Under the pieces are notes generated by a model that did not search any database, had not been told where the DNA came from, and was given only the letters and a program-made list of their open reading frames with translations. A DNA stretch of 64,000 nucleotides, from assembly GCF_015223195.1 (NCBI RefSeq), contig NZ_JADFUA010000001.1, forward strand, positions 372,001 through 436,000. The letters run 5' to 3'. Below, in pieces: positions 1-8,422 of this stretch. Position numbers and translations under genes: made by a program. Position 1 is the stretch's first letter; each line of letters begins with the position of its first letter. The DNA is from Chitinilyticum piscinae. GTDB taxonomy: Bacteria > Pseudomonadota > Gammaproteobacteria > Burkholderiales > Chitinibacteraceae.

Positions 1-496
1 TTTCAGCTGGGGCCCCATCCAGGAAGTAGCCAAGCTGTTTGCCGGGATTTTTGTTGCCATGGCTCCGGCCATTGCCATTCTGCGTGCCGGCGAGCAGGGG
101 GCGCTTTCCGGGCTGGTGGCGCTGGTCTTTGCTGCAGACGGTGCGCCACGCGACCACATGTTCTTCTGGATGTCCGGTTCGCTCTCGGCCTTCCTCGACA
201 ATGCGCCCACTTATCTGGTGTTTTTCAATCTGGCGCATGGCGATGCCATCCATCTGATGCATCAGATGCCCTCGACGCTGCTGGCGATTTCGGCGGGCTC
301 GGTCTTCATGGGGGCGATGAGTTACATCGGTAACGCGCCCAACTTCATGGTCAAGGCCGTCGCCGAAGATCGCGGCATCAGGATGCCCAGCTTTTTTGGC
401 TACATGGCTTGGTCACTGAGCGTCCTGCTACCGCTCTTCCTCATTATCACATGGGTATTCTTCCACCCCTACGGCGGAATGGGGCTTGCGGGCTAA
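1..496 (+). CDS. Sodium:proton antiporter / CitMHS-like permease, C-terminal part (5' truncated)
   Basis: The gene enters from the left edge and is open in the frame that starts at base 2. About 164 residues to a TAA stop are visible, so the true start lies outside the window. The fragment is strongly hydrophobic with several membrane segments. It carries the run FLDNAPTYLVFFNLA and, further on, SYIGNAPNFMVKAVAE. The paired Asn-Ala-Pro motifs in half-helices are typical of the ion transporter superfamily that includes NhaD-type antiporters and citrate-Mg/H permeases. It probably exchanges Na+ and H+ across the inner membrane, but the substrate cannot be settled from a fragment. A clear terminator follows the stop, so it ends its transcription unit. 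Confidence 0.75.
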   Translation, partial: FSWGPIQEVAKLFAGIFVAMAPAIAILRAGEQGALSGLVALVFAADGAPRDHMFFWMSGSLSAFLDNAPTYLVFFNLAHGDAIHLMHQMPSTLLAISAGSVFMGAMSYIGNAPNFMVKAVAEDRGIRMPSFFGYMAWSLSVLLPLFLIITWVFFHPYGGMGLAG

Positions 497-524
497 TACC
501 AGCCAACCTATCTCAATTTCAGGC

Positions 525-556
525 AAAACGCCCGGCTGATGCCGGGCGTTTTGCTT
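525..556 (+). terminator. Rho-independent terminator of the antiporter gene
   Basis: A perfect 12-bp stem (AAAACGCCCGGC, 525-536, with GCCGGGCGTTTT, 541-552) around a TGAT loop, ending in a T-rich tail. It lies 28 bases after the antiporter stop. Confidence 0.85.
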
Positions 557-809
557 TCATCGAAACCCGATTTTTATTTACTGGATGACAAGCGGTTCTT
601 TTTGTATAAACTTGCTCTTGGCTTTCTGACAGCAGTGCCGATGTAGTTTTCCTACGGCAATAAGGGAAAAAACGTCTTGCTGTCACTACTTTGACCTTTG
701 TCAGTAGGCGGAAATACCAGCTGCGTATACTGCATTGCGAAGAGGGAAGTCAGCCGCGAGGCCGATGGCCTCTGGCAAACCAATCACAAACCAAGAAACG
801 AGGTGTACT
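557..809 (+). promoter_or_regulatory. Leader and promoter region of xfp
   Basis: Non-coding stretch between the antiporter terminator and the phosphoketolase start. TATAAA (605-610) and TATACT (726-731) both resemble -10 boxes, and TTGACC (691-696) resembles a -35 box, but no pair has normal 16-18 bp spacing. The promoter is therefore not fixed. The only clear signal is the ribosome binding site GAGG at 800-803, six bases before the GTG start at 810. I see no small gene here. Confidence 0.35.
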
Positions 810-3215
810 GTGGCTCAACCGCTTTCTCCCGATCTGCTCGATAAGATGCATCGCTACTGGCAGGCTACCAACTACCTGTCCGTTGGCCAGATTTATCTGC
901 TGAACAACCCGCTGCTGAAAGAACCGCTGAAGCGCGAACACATCAAGCCGCGTCTGCTGGGTCACTGGGGCACCACGCCGGGCCTGAACTTCATCTACGT
1001 TCACGCCAACCGCCTGATCAACGACCGCGACATCAACGCTATCTACATCACTGGCCCTGGCCACGGTGGTCCTGGCTTCGTTGCCAACACCTGGGTTGAA
1101 GGCTCCTACGAAGAATTCTTCCCGAACATCGACCGCACCGAAGCCGGTATGCAGCGTCTGTTCAAGCAATTCTCCTTCCCGCGCGGCATTCCTTCGCACG
1201 TTGCTCCGGAAACCCCGGGCTCCATGCACGAAGGCGGCGAGCTGGGTTACTCCGTATCGCACGCTTATGGCGCAGCACTGGACAACCCGGATCAAGTCGT
1301 ATTTGCAGTAGTTGGTGACGGCGAAGCCGAAACCGGCCCGCTGGCTGCTTCCTGGCACTCCACCAAGTACATCCACCCGATCAACGACGGTTTCGTTCTG
1401 CCGATCCTGCACCTGAACGGTTACAAGATCGCCAACCCGACCCTGATGGCCCGCATGAACAAGGACGAGCTGACCGCTCTGTTCGTGGGTTACGGTTACG
1501 AGCCGATCTTCGTTGAACTGAAGCAAGAAACCTTCAACGACAAGGTTGAAACCTTCAACGACATCCACCAGGACATGGCAGCTGCCATGGATCTGTGTAT
1601 GGACAAGTTTGCCGCCATCCGCGAAGCAGCCAAGGCTGAACTGGCTGCCGGCAAGATGATTACCCGTCCGAAGTGGCCGATGATCATCATGCGCACTCCG
1701 AAGGGCTGGACCGGTCCGAAGGAAATCAAGGGCAAGAAGGTTGAGGATTACTGGCGTTCCCACCAGGTTCCGTTCTCCGACATCGACGGCGAAAACGTGC
1801 AGAACCTGGAAAACTGGCTGAAGTCCTACCAGATCGAAACCCTGTTCAACGCTGACGGCACCGTCAAGGAAGAACTGGTTGCCATCGCTCCGAAGGGCCA
1901 GAAGCGTATCGGCTCCAACCCGGTTGTCCACGGCCAGGTATCGAAAGACCTGAAGATGCCGGACTTCCGCAACTACGAAGTGAAGTTCGACAAGCCGGGC
2001 ACCGTTAACGCCGAAATGACCCGCGTGATGGGTAACTTCTTGGCTGACGTAATGCGTGAAAACGAAGCCGAGAAGAACTTCCGCATCTTCGGCCCGGATG
2101 AAACCGCATCCAACCGCTGGAACGCCACCATCGAGTACTCCGGCAAGAACTGGCTGGCCAACCACTTCGAAGTGGACGGCATCAACAACAACGACAATCT
2201 GAAGCAAGATGGTCGTGTTATGGAAATCCTGTCCGAGCACACCTGCCAAGGCTGGCTCGAGGCTTATAACCTGACTGGTCGTCACGGCTTCTTCAGCTGC
2301 TACGAAGCGTTCATCCACGTGATCGATTCGATGTTCAACCAGCACGCCAAGTGGTTGAAGACTACCCGTCACATCAACTGGCGCAAGCCGATCCCGTCGC
2401 TCAACTACCTGCTGACTTCGCACGTATGGCGTCAGGATCACAACGGCTTCTCGCACCAGGATCCGGGCTTCATTGATCACGTTGTGAACAAGAAGGCTGA
2501 AGTGATCCGCGTTTACCTGCCGGCCGATGCCAACACCCTGTTGAGCGTAACCGACCATGTACTGCGCAGCCGTCACTACGTGAACGTGGTTGTTGCTGGT
2601 AAGCAACCGGCTCTGCAATACCTGACCATGGATCAAGCAATCAAGCACGCCACCAAGGGTCTGGGTATCTGGGACTGGGCGTCCAACGACCAAGGCGGCG
2701 AGCCGGACGTGGTTATGGCTTGCGCGGGCGAAATCCCGACCATGGAAGCCCTGGCTGCTACCGACATCCTGCGTCAACACTTCCCGGACCTGAAGATCCG
2801 CTTCGTGAATGTGTGTGACCTGATGACGCTGCAACCGAAGGAAGAGCACCCGCACGGCCTGTCCGATCGCGAGTTCGATGCGATCTTCACCGCTGACAAG
2901 CCGGTCATGTTCGCCTTCCACGGCTACCCGTGGCTGATCCACCGCCTGACATACCGTCGCAACGGTCACAGCAACATCCACGCACGTGGCTACATTGAAG
3001 AAGGTTCGACTTCCACTCCGTTCGACATGGTTGTGGTTAACCAGCTGGACCGCTTCAACCTGGTTATCGACGTGATCGACCGCGTACCGCAACTGCAGAA
3101 GACCGGTGCTTATGTTCGCCAGAAGATGGTTGACAAGCTGGTTGAGCATGCCGAGTACATCGCCGAAGTTGGTGACGACATGCCGGAAGTGAAGAACTGG
3201 AAGTGGCCGTACTAA
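810..3215 (+). CDS. xfp: Phosphoketolase (xylulose-5-phosphate/fructose-6-phosphate)
   Basis: Thiamine-diphosphate enzyme of the cytoplasm. It cleaves xylulose 5-phosphate (and usually fructose 6-phosphate) with phosphate to give acetyl phosphate plus glyceraldehyde 3-phosphate or erythrose 4-phosphate. The 801-residue length fits the family. Visible hallmarks are the N-terminal LSVGQIYL and [10 protein letters not shown], the GHGGPGF loop near residue 85, and the diphosphate-binding GDGEAETGP near residue 170. An ATG at 735 lies in frame, but the protein alignment pattern and the GAGG ribosome site favour the GTG at 810. It stands alone between two terminators, with no acetate kinase or phosphotransacetylase beside it. 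Codon choice is strongly biased (almost always CTG, AAC, GAA), which suggests high expression. Confidence 0.95.
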   Translation: MAQPLSPDLLDKMHRYWQATNYLSVGQIYLLNNPLLKEPLKREHIKPRLLGHWGTTPGLNFIYVHANRLINDRDINAIYITGPGHGGPGFVANTWVEGSYEEFFPNIDRTEAGMQRLFKQFSFPRGIPSHVAPETPGSMHEGGELGYSVSHAYGAALDNPDQVVFAVVGDGEAETGPLAASWHSTKYIHPINDGFVLPILHLNGYKIANPTLMARMNKDELTALFVGYGYEPIFVELKQETFNDKVETFNDIHQDMAAAMDLCMDKFAAIREAAKAELAAGKMITRPKWPMIIMRTPKGWTGPKEIKGKKVEDYWRSHQVPFSDIDGENVQNLENWLKSYQIETLFNADGTVKEELVAIAPKGQKRIGSNPVVHGQVSKDLKMPDFRNYEVKFDKPGTVNAEMTRVMGNFLADVMRENEAEKNFRIFGPDETASNRWNATIEYSGKNWLANHFEVDGINNNDNLKQDGRVMEILSEHTCQGWLEAYNLTGRHGFFSCYEAFIHVIDSMFNQHAKWLKTTRHINWRKPIPSLNYLLTSHVWRQDHNGFSHQDPGFIDHVVNKKAEVIRVYLPADANTLLSVTDHVLRSRHYVNVVVAGKQPALQYLTMDQAIKHATKGLGIWDWASNDQGGEPDVVMACAGEIPTMEALAATDILRQHFPDLKIRFVNVCDLMTLQPKEEHPHGLSDREFDAIFTADKPVMFAFHGYPWLIHRLTYRRNGHSNIHARGYIEEGSTSTPFDMVVVNQLDRFNLVIDVIDRVPQLQKTGAYVRQKMVDKLVEHAEYIAEVGDDMPEVKNWKWPY

Positions 3216-3259
3216 TCCACTCGGTCTGACCGGAATCCACCCCGGTCATCCAGCACAAG

Positions 3260-3284
3260 GCCCCCGCCACAAGCGGGGGCTTTT
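3260..3284 (+). terminator. Rho-independent terminator of xfp
   Basis: Perfect 8-bp stem GCCCCCGC (3260-3267) and GCGGGGGC (3273-3280) followed by TTTT, 44 bases after the xfp stop. Confidence 0.88.
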
Positions 3285-3381
3285 GCATGCCTGCGCCACT
3301 TGGCGGACTATCAGCGCAATAGCATTTTTCACAGCACAGCCCGCCGGCATTTGTGCTTTAATCCGAGAACTTTACTCGGGT

Positions 3382-3408
3382 TTAGCACTCTATCGACAAG
3401 AGTGCTAA
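3382..3408 (+). promoter_or_regulatory. CIRCE element (HrcA operator) in the rpoH promoter
   Basis: TTAGCACTC (3382-3390), a 9-base spacer, then GAGTGCTAA (3400-3408). This is an exact match to the canonical CIRCE inverted repeat bound by the heat-shock repressor HrcA. TTAGCA (3382-3387) and TAATAT (3406-3411) could serve as -35 and -10 boxes with an 18-bp spacer, so bound HrcA would cover the promoter. The rpoH start codon is 45 bases downstream. No hrcA gene is in the window. Confidence 0.93.
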
Positions 3409-3452
3409 TATCTGACCAGCTGTAGAATACTTCCCAGGAAGGAGCGAACATC

Positions 3453-4310
3453 ATGTCCAATGCCATTGCCTTGCCGGTACTCTCTGCGGGTGACAGCATC
3501 GAACGCTATATCCAAAGCGTCAACACGGTGCCCCTGCTTTCACCGGAAGAAGAAACCGAACTGGCCACCCGCTACCATCGCGACAACGATCTCGAAGCAG
3601 CCCGCCGGCTGGTTCTCTCACACCTGCGGGTAGTGGTTTCAATTGCCCGCGGTTACTCAGGTTATGGCCTGCCGCAATCCGACCTGATTCAGGAAGGCAA
3701 TATCGGCCTGATGAAGGCGGTCAAGCGATTCGAACCGGATCGCGGCGTGCGCCTGTTCAGCTTTGCCGTGCACTGGATCAAGGCTGAAATTCACGAATAC
3801 ATCCTGCGCAACTGGCGTCTGGTACGTATTGCCACCACCAAGGCCCAGCGCAAACTGTTCTTCAATCTGCGCTCGATGAAAACCGGCTTCAGCGCACTGA
3901 CCCACGCGCAGGCGAAGGAAATCGCTGACGACCTCGGTGTAAAACCGGAAGAAGTACTGGAAATGGAAACCCGCATGAGCGGCCAGGATGTGGCGCTGAT
4001 GGCGGATGACAACGATGATGAAGGCTATGCGCCGATCGACTGGCTGGCCGACAGCCACGATGAGCCCACAGCAGCACTGGAACGTCGCGCCAACGACCGC
4101 CTGCAATCGGAAGGCCTGCGCGAGGCGCTGGAAAGCCTGGATGATCGCAGCCGGCGCATCATCGAAACACGCTGGCTGGCCGATGAAGGCGAGAGCAAGA
4201 CACTGCATGACCTGGCTGCCGAATACAATGTTTCGGCCGAGCGGATCCGCCAGATCGAAAGCAAGGCACTGCAAAAAATGAAGCTGGCGCTGCTACCGGC
4301 TCCGGTCTGA
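3453..4310 (+). CDS. rpoH: RNA polymerase heat-shock sigma factor (sigma-32)
   Basis: Alternative sigma factor directing RNA polymerase to heat-shock promoters. The 285-residue length is right for RpoH. Region 2 contains SDLIQEGNIGLMKAVKRF and the core-binding/-10 stretch FSFAVHWIKAEIHEYILRNW. The diagnostic RpoH box QRKLFFNLR follows near residue 130. The C-terminal helix-turn-helix of region 4.2 is VSAERIRQIESKALQKMK. A strong ribosome site (GGAAGGAG) precedes the ATG. It is a single-gene unit behind a CIRCE operator and ends in a strong terminator, so heat-shock sigma synthesis is probably repressed by HrcA in unstressed cells. Confidence 0.97.
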   Translation: MSNAIALPVLSAGDSIERYIQSVNTVPLLSPEEETELATRYHRDNDLEAARRLVLSHLRVVVSIARGYSGYGLPQSDLIQEGNIGLMKAVKRFEPDRGVRLFSFAVHWIKAEIHEYILRNWRLVRIATTKAQRKLFFNLRSMKTGFSALTHAQAKEIADDLGVKPEEVLEMETRMSGQDVALMADDNDDEGYAPIDWLADSHDEPTAALERRANDRLQSEGLREALESLDDRSRRIIETRWLADEGESKTLHDLAAEYNVSAERIRQIESKALQKMKLALLPAPV

Positions 4311-4330
4311 CAGCTCAGCAAACCACACAA

Positions 4331-4360
4331 ACAAGGGCTCCACATTGGAGCCCTTGTTTT
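4331..4360 (+). terminator. Terminator of rpoH, probably bidirectional
   Basis: Perfect 12-bp stem ACAAGGGCTCCA (4331-4342) and TGGAGCCCTTGT (4346-4357) with a 3-base loop and a TTTT run. The opposite strand also reads into a T-rich tail, so it can serve the convergent small gene ending at 4371. Confidence 0.9.
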
Positions 4361-4370
4361 GCATTCTCGC

Positions 4371-4544
4371 TCAGGCCAGCAGATGCCTGAGTAGCAGCAC
4401 CGCCGATCCCGCCACCAGAAATACTGCCGCCAGCCTGACGGATCGGTCAATCTTTTGCCATGCCGCGGGACGAAAGCGGCCAAGCAGCAATGCCACTGTA
4501 AGAAAGACAAGTCCGAGCTGGCACAGCAGGAAAAAAACACGCAT
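4371..4544 (-). CDS. Small two-helix membrane protein, 57 residues
   Basis: A 57-residue reading frame on the minus strand, too short for most ORF filters. It starts MRVFFLLCQLGLVFLTVALL and ends VLLLRHLLA. Residues 2-22 and about 37-54 are hydrophobic helices separated by a basic loop (GRFRPAAWQKIDRSVR), so both ends probably lie on the same side of the inner membrane. The codon use is that of the surrounding genes, with frequent CTG and GC-ending codons. GAGTGG lies about six bases upstream of the ATG as a weak ribosome site. It converges on rpoH and shares its terminator. I do not recognise the family and infer no function. Confidence 0.55.
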   Translation of the reverse strand: MRVFFLLCQLGLVFLTVALLLGRFRPAAWQKIDRSVRLAAVFLVAGSAVLLLRHLLA

Positions 4545-4724
4545 TGGCGACCACTCGGCAGCTGGAACTTATCCCCATCGTGCCATATTCGTCCGGATGG
4601 CACGTCAATCTTGATAAATCACTTTAAGTTCGCGTCGTTACCCCCTCTTTAAAAAAGGGAAAACAATTCAGTGACTTATGCGAGCTAAGTAATTGTATCA
4701 AAAAGACATTTCCGAAGACAGCGC

Positions 4725-4753
4725 TTGTGTGCGCGTTTTTTTTGCCTTATAGT
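4725..4753 (+). promoter_or_regulatory. Putative promoter of the dcw operon
   Basis: TTGTGT (4725-4730), 17 bases, then TATAGT (4748-4753). The -10 is good and the -35 weak. The first MraZ repeat begins inside the -10 box, consistent with a regulated start. The remainder of 4545-4720 is AT-rich and non-coding. It holds only a weak hairpin-like run (CCCTC...AAGGG) near 4640-4660. Confidence 0.5.
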
Positions 4754-4796
4754 GGGCCGCAGTGGGAAAAAGTGGATAAAAGTGGCAGAAATTGGC
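4752..4796 (+). promoter_or_regulatory. MraZ operator: direct repeats every 10 bp
   Basis: GTGGG (4752), GTGGG (4762), GTGGA (4772), GTGGC (4782) and a degenerate TTGGC (4792) recur with an exact 10-base period and 5-base AT-rich spacers. MraZ in Escherichia coli and Mycoplasma is known to bind such TGGGN/GTGGG direct repeats upstream of its own gene. Placed over the -10 and early transcribed region, the repeats suggest that MraZ represses its own operon. Confidence 0.85.
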
Positions 4797-4885
4797 CAAC
4801 CCGTGAGCCAGGCCAAGCCGGCTGAGAAGCTGGGAGCTTACGGGGTTTCTGACACGATCCGTTCCTTCCCGCACGAGAGCAGGGC

Positions 4886-5341
4886 ATGTTTAGCGGCGTA
4901 TCAACACTGACGATTGACAGCAAAGGGCGCATGGCGATTCCAGCCAAGCAGCGCGACCTGCTGGCCGCGCTCGGACAAACCCGCCTGTGGCTCACGCTCA
5001 ACCTCACCGGCAGCAACCCTACCGGCTCGCTCGCGCTCTACACCCACGATGAATGGCTGCGGATTACCGCCCAGATCAACATCACCCCGGGCACGCAAGG
5101 CCAGTTCCTCAAGCGACACCTCATCGGCAATGCCGAAGAAATGGAACTGGACGGCTCGGGCCGCATGCTGCTGTCCCCCAATCTGCGCAAACTTTCCGGG
5201 CTCACCAAGGCGGTAGCCTTTGTCGGAGTTGGTAACCGTTTCGAGATCTGGGACGAAGAGCGCTGGAATGCGCTCAATGATGCCGCCCTGACGCTGGATG
5301 GCGATGCCCTTGCCGAAATGATGCAGGGGATCGTGCTGTGA
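4886..5341 (+). CDS. mraZ: Transcriptional regulator MraZ
   Basis: First gene of the dcw cluster. It is a DNA-binding protein with two SpoVT/AbrB-like halves that autoregulates the cluster. The 151-residue length is right. The first half has [19 protein letters not shown] and the second [17 protein letters not shown], each holding the conserved DxKGR / DGxGR signature. The MraZ repeats lie 90-134 bases upstream. Its TGA overlaps the GTG of rsmH by four bases, so the two are translationally coupled. Confidence 0.96.
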   Translation: MFSGVSTLTIDSKGRMAIPAKQRDLLAALGQTRLWLTLNLTGSNPTGSLALYTHDEWLRITAQINITPGTQGQFLKRHLIGNAEEMELDGSGRMLLSPNLRKLSGLTKAVAFVGVGNRFEIWDEERWNALNDAALTLDGDALAEMMQGIVL

Positions 5342-6270
5342 GTTTCGTGCACAAGACGGTCCTCCTTGACGAGGCCGTGGCCGCACTGGCCATTCGCGCT
5401 GATGGCATCTACGTCGACTGCACCTTCGGGCGCGGCGGCCACTCGCGACTGATTCTGTCGCAACTCGGCCCAGAGGGTCGGCTGATTGCGTTCGACAAGG
5501 ACCCTGCCGCCATCGCCGAGGCGGCCACCATCACGGATCCACGCTTCACCATCGTGCATAACGGCTTTGCCACGCTGGATCAGTCGCTGGAACAGCTCGG
5601 GATTCAGCACGTCGATGGCGTGCTGATGGATTTGGGCGTGTCATCGCCGCAGCTGGATGATGGCAGCCGCGGCTTCAGTTTCCGTTTCGATGCGCCGCTG
5701 GACATGCGCATGGATACCACCCGCGGCATGACCGCTGCCGAGTGGCTCAATACTGCTCCTGAAAAGGACATCGCAGAGGTTATCAAGGACTATGGCGAAG
5801 AACGGTTTGCTAAATCGATTGCAGCAAAGATTGCTGCGCGCAGGAATGAGCAACCCCTTGCAACAACACGCGAGCTTGCCGCACTCGTGGCGCAATGTGT
5901 CCGCACCCGCGAGCCGGGCCAGGACCCGGCGACGCGCACCTTCCAAGCTGTTCGGATTTTCATCAATCGGGAGCTTGAAGAGCTCGCGCTAGTCCTGCCT
6001 CAGGCACTGGCTCGCCTGAAAACAGGCGGTCGCCTGTCGGTGATTGCCTTCCATTCACTGGAAGACCGTATCGTCAAGCGCTTCATGCAGGATCGCTCTA
6101 CCGCTGACAAACTCCCCGCAGGTCTGCCGATCCGCGCCAGCGAGATTCCGCAGGCACCGCTCAAGATCGTCGGCAAGCCCCTGCGTGCCAGCGAAGCCGA
6201 AGTAGCGGCCAACCCGCGTTCGCGCAGTGCCATCCTGCGCATCGGCGAGCGCACGGAGGGTGCGCTGTGA
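5338..6270 (+). CDS. rsmH: 16S rRNA (cytosine-1402 N4)-methyltransferase
   Basis: SAM-dependent enzyme that methylates N4 of C1402 in the ribosomal P site (formerly mraW). Its 310 residues fit the family. Near the start, [13 protein letters not shown] and the SAM-binding FGRGGHS are visible. The characteristic [18 protein letters not shown] follows near residue 100 and [12 protein letters not shown] near residue 240. It starts with GTG in the GTGA overlap with mraZ and ends in another GTGA overlap with ftsL. Confidence 0.97.
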   Translation: MSFVHKTVLLDEAVAALAIRADGIYVDCTFGRGGHSRLILSQLGPEGRLIAFDKDPAAIAEAATITDPRFTIVHNGFATLDQSLEQLGIQHVDGVLMDLGVSSPQLDDGSRGFSFRFDAPLDMRMDTTRGMTAAEWLNTAPEKDIAEVIKDYGEERFAKSIAAKIAARRNEQPLATTRELAALVAQCVRTREPGQDPATRTFQAVRIFINRELEELALVLPQALARLKTGGRLSVIAFHSLEDRIVKRFMQDRSTADKLPAGLPIRASEIPQAPLKIVGKPLRASEAEVAANPRSRSAILRIGERTEGAL

Positions 6271-6560
6271 TCCGGCTGAATCTGTTCCTGCTGGGTCTGG
6301 TCATCCTTTGTGCGCTCAGTGTGGTCACCAGCTCGCACCGTGCACGCAAGCTGTACGGCGAGCTGCAGAAGGAAGAAAGCACCGCACGCAAGCTCGAGGT
6401 CGAATGGGGGCAGTTGCAGCTGGAGCAGAGCACCTGGGCCATCCATTCGCGCATCGAACTGGAAGCCGCCAGCCGGCTTGGCATGCAGGTTCCGGCAGCC
6501 AACCGCAGTGTTGCCGTCCCGTCCGATAAACCGGCCTCCGCCGCACCGGGGCCGCAATGA
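6267..6560 (+). CDS. ftsL: Cell division protein FtsL
   Basis: A 97-residue single-pass membrane protein. Residues 3-22 form one transmembrane helix. It is followed by a heptad-like periplasmic helix (residues about 25-75, [19 protein letters not shown]) that would pair with FtsB. FtsL joins FtsQ and FtsB at the division site and helps activate FtsWI. The sequence is poorly conserved, so the call rests on size, topology and its place between rsmH and ftsI. It starts GTG, overlaps rsmH by GTGA, and overlaps ftsI by ATGA. Confidence 0.92.
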   Translation: MIRLNLFLLGLVILCALSVVTSSHRARKLYGELQKEESTARKLEVEWGQLQLEQSTWAIHSRIELEAASRLGMQVPAANRSVAVPSDKPASAAPGPQ

Positions 6561-8422
6561 GTTTTCCGAATACGGCCAGCCAGTCCCGCCGCAACGCCGG
6601 TCGTCGCCCGCAAAAACCGCAGCCGCGCCTGGAGCACTGGCGCGCCTGGTTCGTGCTCGGCTGCCTCTTGCTGATGTTCGCTGCCCTGCTGGGGCGTGGC
6701 GCATACCTGCAAGGGTATAATGAGGAATTCCTGAAGGACCAGGGCGACGCCCGGTATACCCGCACCCTGAAGCTGGAAGCCTTGCGCGGCATGATCATTG
6801 ACCGCAATGGCGAACTGCTGGCGCAGTCCACCACAGTACAATCCATCTGGGCCAGCCCGCGTTCGATTACCCTGCTGCCTGCCGGTGAAGAGCGCGCCAA
6901 GGACTGGCGGCAGAAGAACGAGAGCGATACCGTTCCGGTTTCGGCGGGCGAAGTGCGCAAGCTTGCCAGTCTGCTTGGGGTCAGCGAAGCCGAGCTGCAC
7001 AAAAAACTGTTTGAAGAGCGCCGCAACAGCGCCGGTGAAACCCAGAAGAAGCCGGATTTCGTCTGGCTGAAACGGCAGATGTCGCCTGCCGAGGGCAAGG
7101 CCGTGATGGCGTTGAACATTCCCGGCATCTATGCACAGACCGAATACCGCCGCTTCTACCCAGCCGGCGAGCAACTGGCCCATGTCATCGGCTTCACCGA
7201 TATCGACGGCCGGGGCCAGGAAGGCTTCGAGCTCACCCGCGACAAGACGCTGGCAGGCAAGGCCGGCAGCCGCACGGTGATCCGGGATCGACGCGGTTAC
7301 ATCGTCGAAGATATCTCGACCATCGTGCCTCCTCTGGACGGGCAGACCCTGCAATTGTCGATCGATCGCCGCATCCAGTATCTGGCCTTCCGAGAACTCA
7401 AGAGCATGGTCGAGCAGAGTCACGCGGTCGGTGGTGCGATCGTGGTTCTGGATGCGCGCACCGGCGAAGTGCTCGCCATGGCCAACGCGCCGTCCTACAA
7501 CCCCAACAGCCGCGCCAAAATCGACCCGGCCCAGCGCCGCAACCGTGCGGTCACCGATCTGTACGAGCCCGGCTCGACCATGAAGGCGATCACGGCAGCC
7601 ATGGCGCTGGATGCCGGCAAAGTCAAACCGACGTCAACGCTCAACACCGAAGGCGGCCGCATGACCATCGGCCCGGCCACCATCAAGGATGACCACCCGG
7701 GCGGTGTCATGACGATCGAGCAGATCATCCAGAAATCTTCCAACGTCGGTGCCGCAAAAATGGCACTGATGATGGAACGGGAAGATCACTACAACTTCCT
7801 CAAGTCACTCGATTTCGGCGAAAAGCTCAATTCCGGCTTCCCCGGCGAAGCCGCAGGGCGGGTACGTCCGTGGAAAGACTGGCGCCCGATCGAGCAGGCC
7901 ACCATGGCCTACGGCTACGGTGCCTCGGTCAGCGTGCTGCAAATGGCGCACGCCTACCAGATTTTTGCCAACGATGGTCAGTTGCGCCCGATCACCTTCA
8001 CCAAACAGGTTGCCCCCATCCCCGGTCGCCAGATCATCAAAGCGGAAACCGCGCAGGCCGTGCGCAAGATGCTGGAAATGGTAACCCTGCCGGGCGGCAC
8101 GGCCACCCGTGCGCAGGTCGTGGGCTATCGCGTTGGCGGCAAAACCGGTACCGCGAAAAAACTGGTCAACGGCGTGTATTCCGATACCGCGCGCATCGGC
8201 TCATTTGTCGGGATTGCCCCGATCTCCGACCCGCGCATCGTGGTGGCGGTGATGATCGATGAGCCAACATTCGAAATGCGCTACGGCGGCCTTTCTGCTG
8301 CACCGGTATTCAGCAATGTCGTCGCCGGCACCCTGCGTATTCTGGGCGTCCCGCCCGATTCCCCGACCGAAAACATCCTGCTCTCGCCCCCCGGTGCGCC
8401 GGAACTTCTGGAGGAAACATGA
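6557..8422 (+). CDS. ftsI: Septal peptidoglycan transpeptidase (PBP3)
   Basis: Class B penicillin-binding protein that cross-links septal peptidoglycan in complex with FtsW. The short cytoplasmic tail (residues 1-30) is rich in Arg and Pro and is followed by one membrane anchor near residues 33-55. The pedestal domain comes next (LRGMIIDRNGELLAQS). The transpeptidase domain carries all three motifs: STMK with active serine S340, SSN at 394-396, and KTGT at 529-532. At 621 residues it is somewhat longer than E. coli FtsI (588). It overlaps ftsL and murE by ATGA. Confidence 0.97.
   Translation: MSFPNTASQSRRNAGRRPQKPQPRLEHWRAWFVLGCLLLMFAALLGRGAYLQGYNEEFLKDQGDARYTRTLKLEALRGMIIDRNGELLAQSTTVQSIWASPRSITLLPAGEERAKDWRQKNESDTVPVSAGEVRKLASLLGVSEAELHKKLFEERRNSAGETQKKPDFVWLKRQMSPAEGKAVMALNIPGIYAQTEYRRFYPAGEQLAHVIGFTDIDGRGQEGFELTRDKTLAGKAGSRTVIRDRRGYIVEDISTIVPPLDGQTLQLSIDRRIQYLAFRELKSMVEQSHAVGGAIVVLDARTGEVLAMANAPSYNPNSRAKIDPAQRRNRAVTDLYEPGSTMKAITAAMALDAGKVKPTSTLNTEGGRMTIGPATIKDDHPGGVMTIEQIIQKSSNVGAAKMALMMEREDHYNFLKSLDFGEKLNSGFPGEAAGRVRPWKDWRPIEQATMAYGYGASVSVLQMAHAYQIFANDGQLRPITFTKQVAPIPGRQIIKAETAQAVRKMLEMVTLPGGTATRAQVVGYRVGGKTGTAKKLVNGVYSDTARIGSFVGIAPISDPRIVVAVMIDEPTFEMRYGGLSAAPVFSNVVAGTLRILGVPPDSPTENILLSPPGAPELLEET

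Noticed and set aside
750-3149. Minus-strand open frame of 799 codons opposite xfp
   Set aside because: It mirrors the strong codon bias of xfp. Its composition is unlike any protein family I know, and xfp itself is certain.
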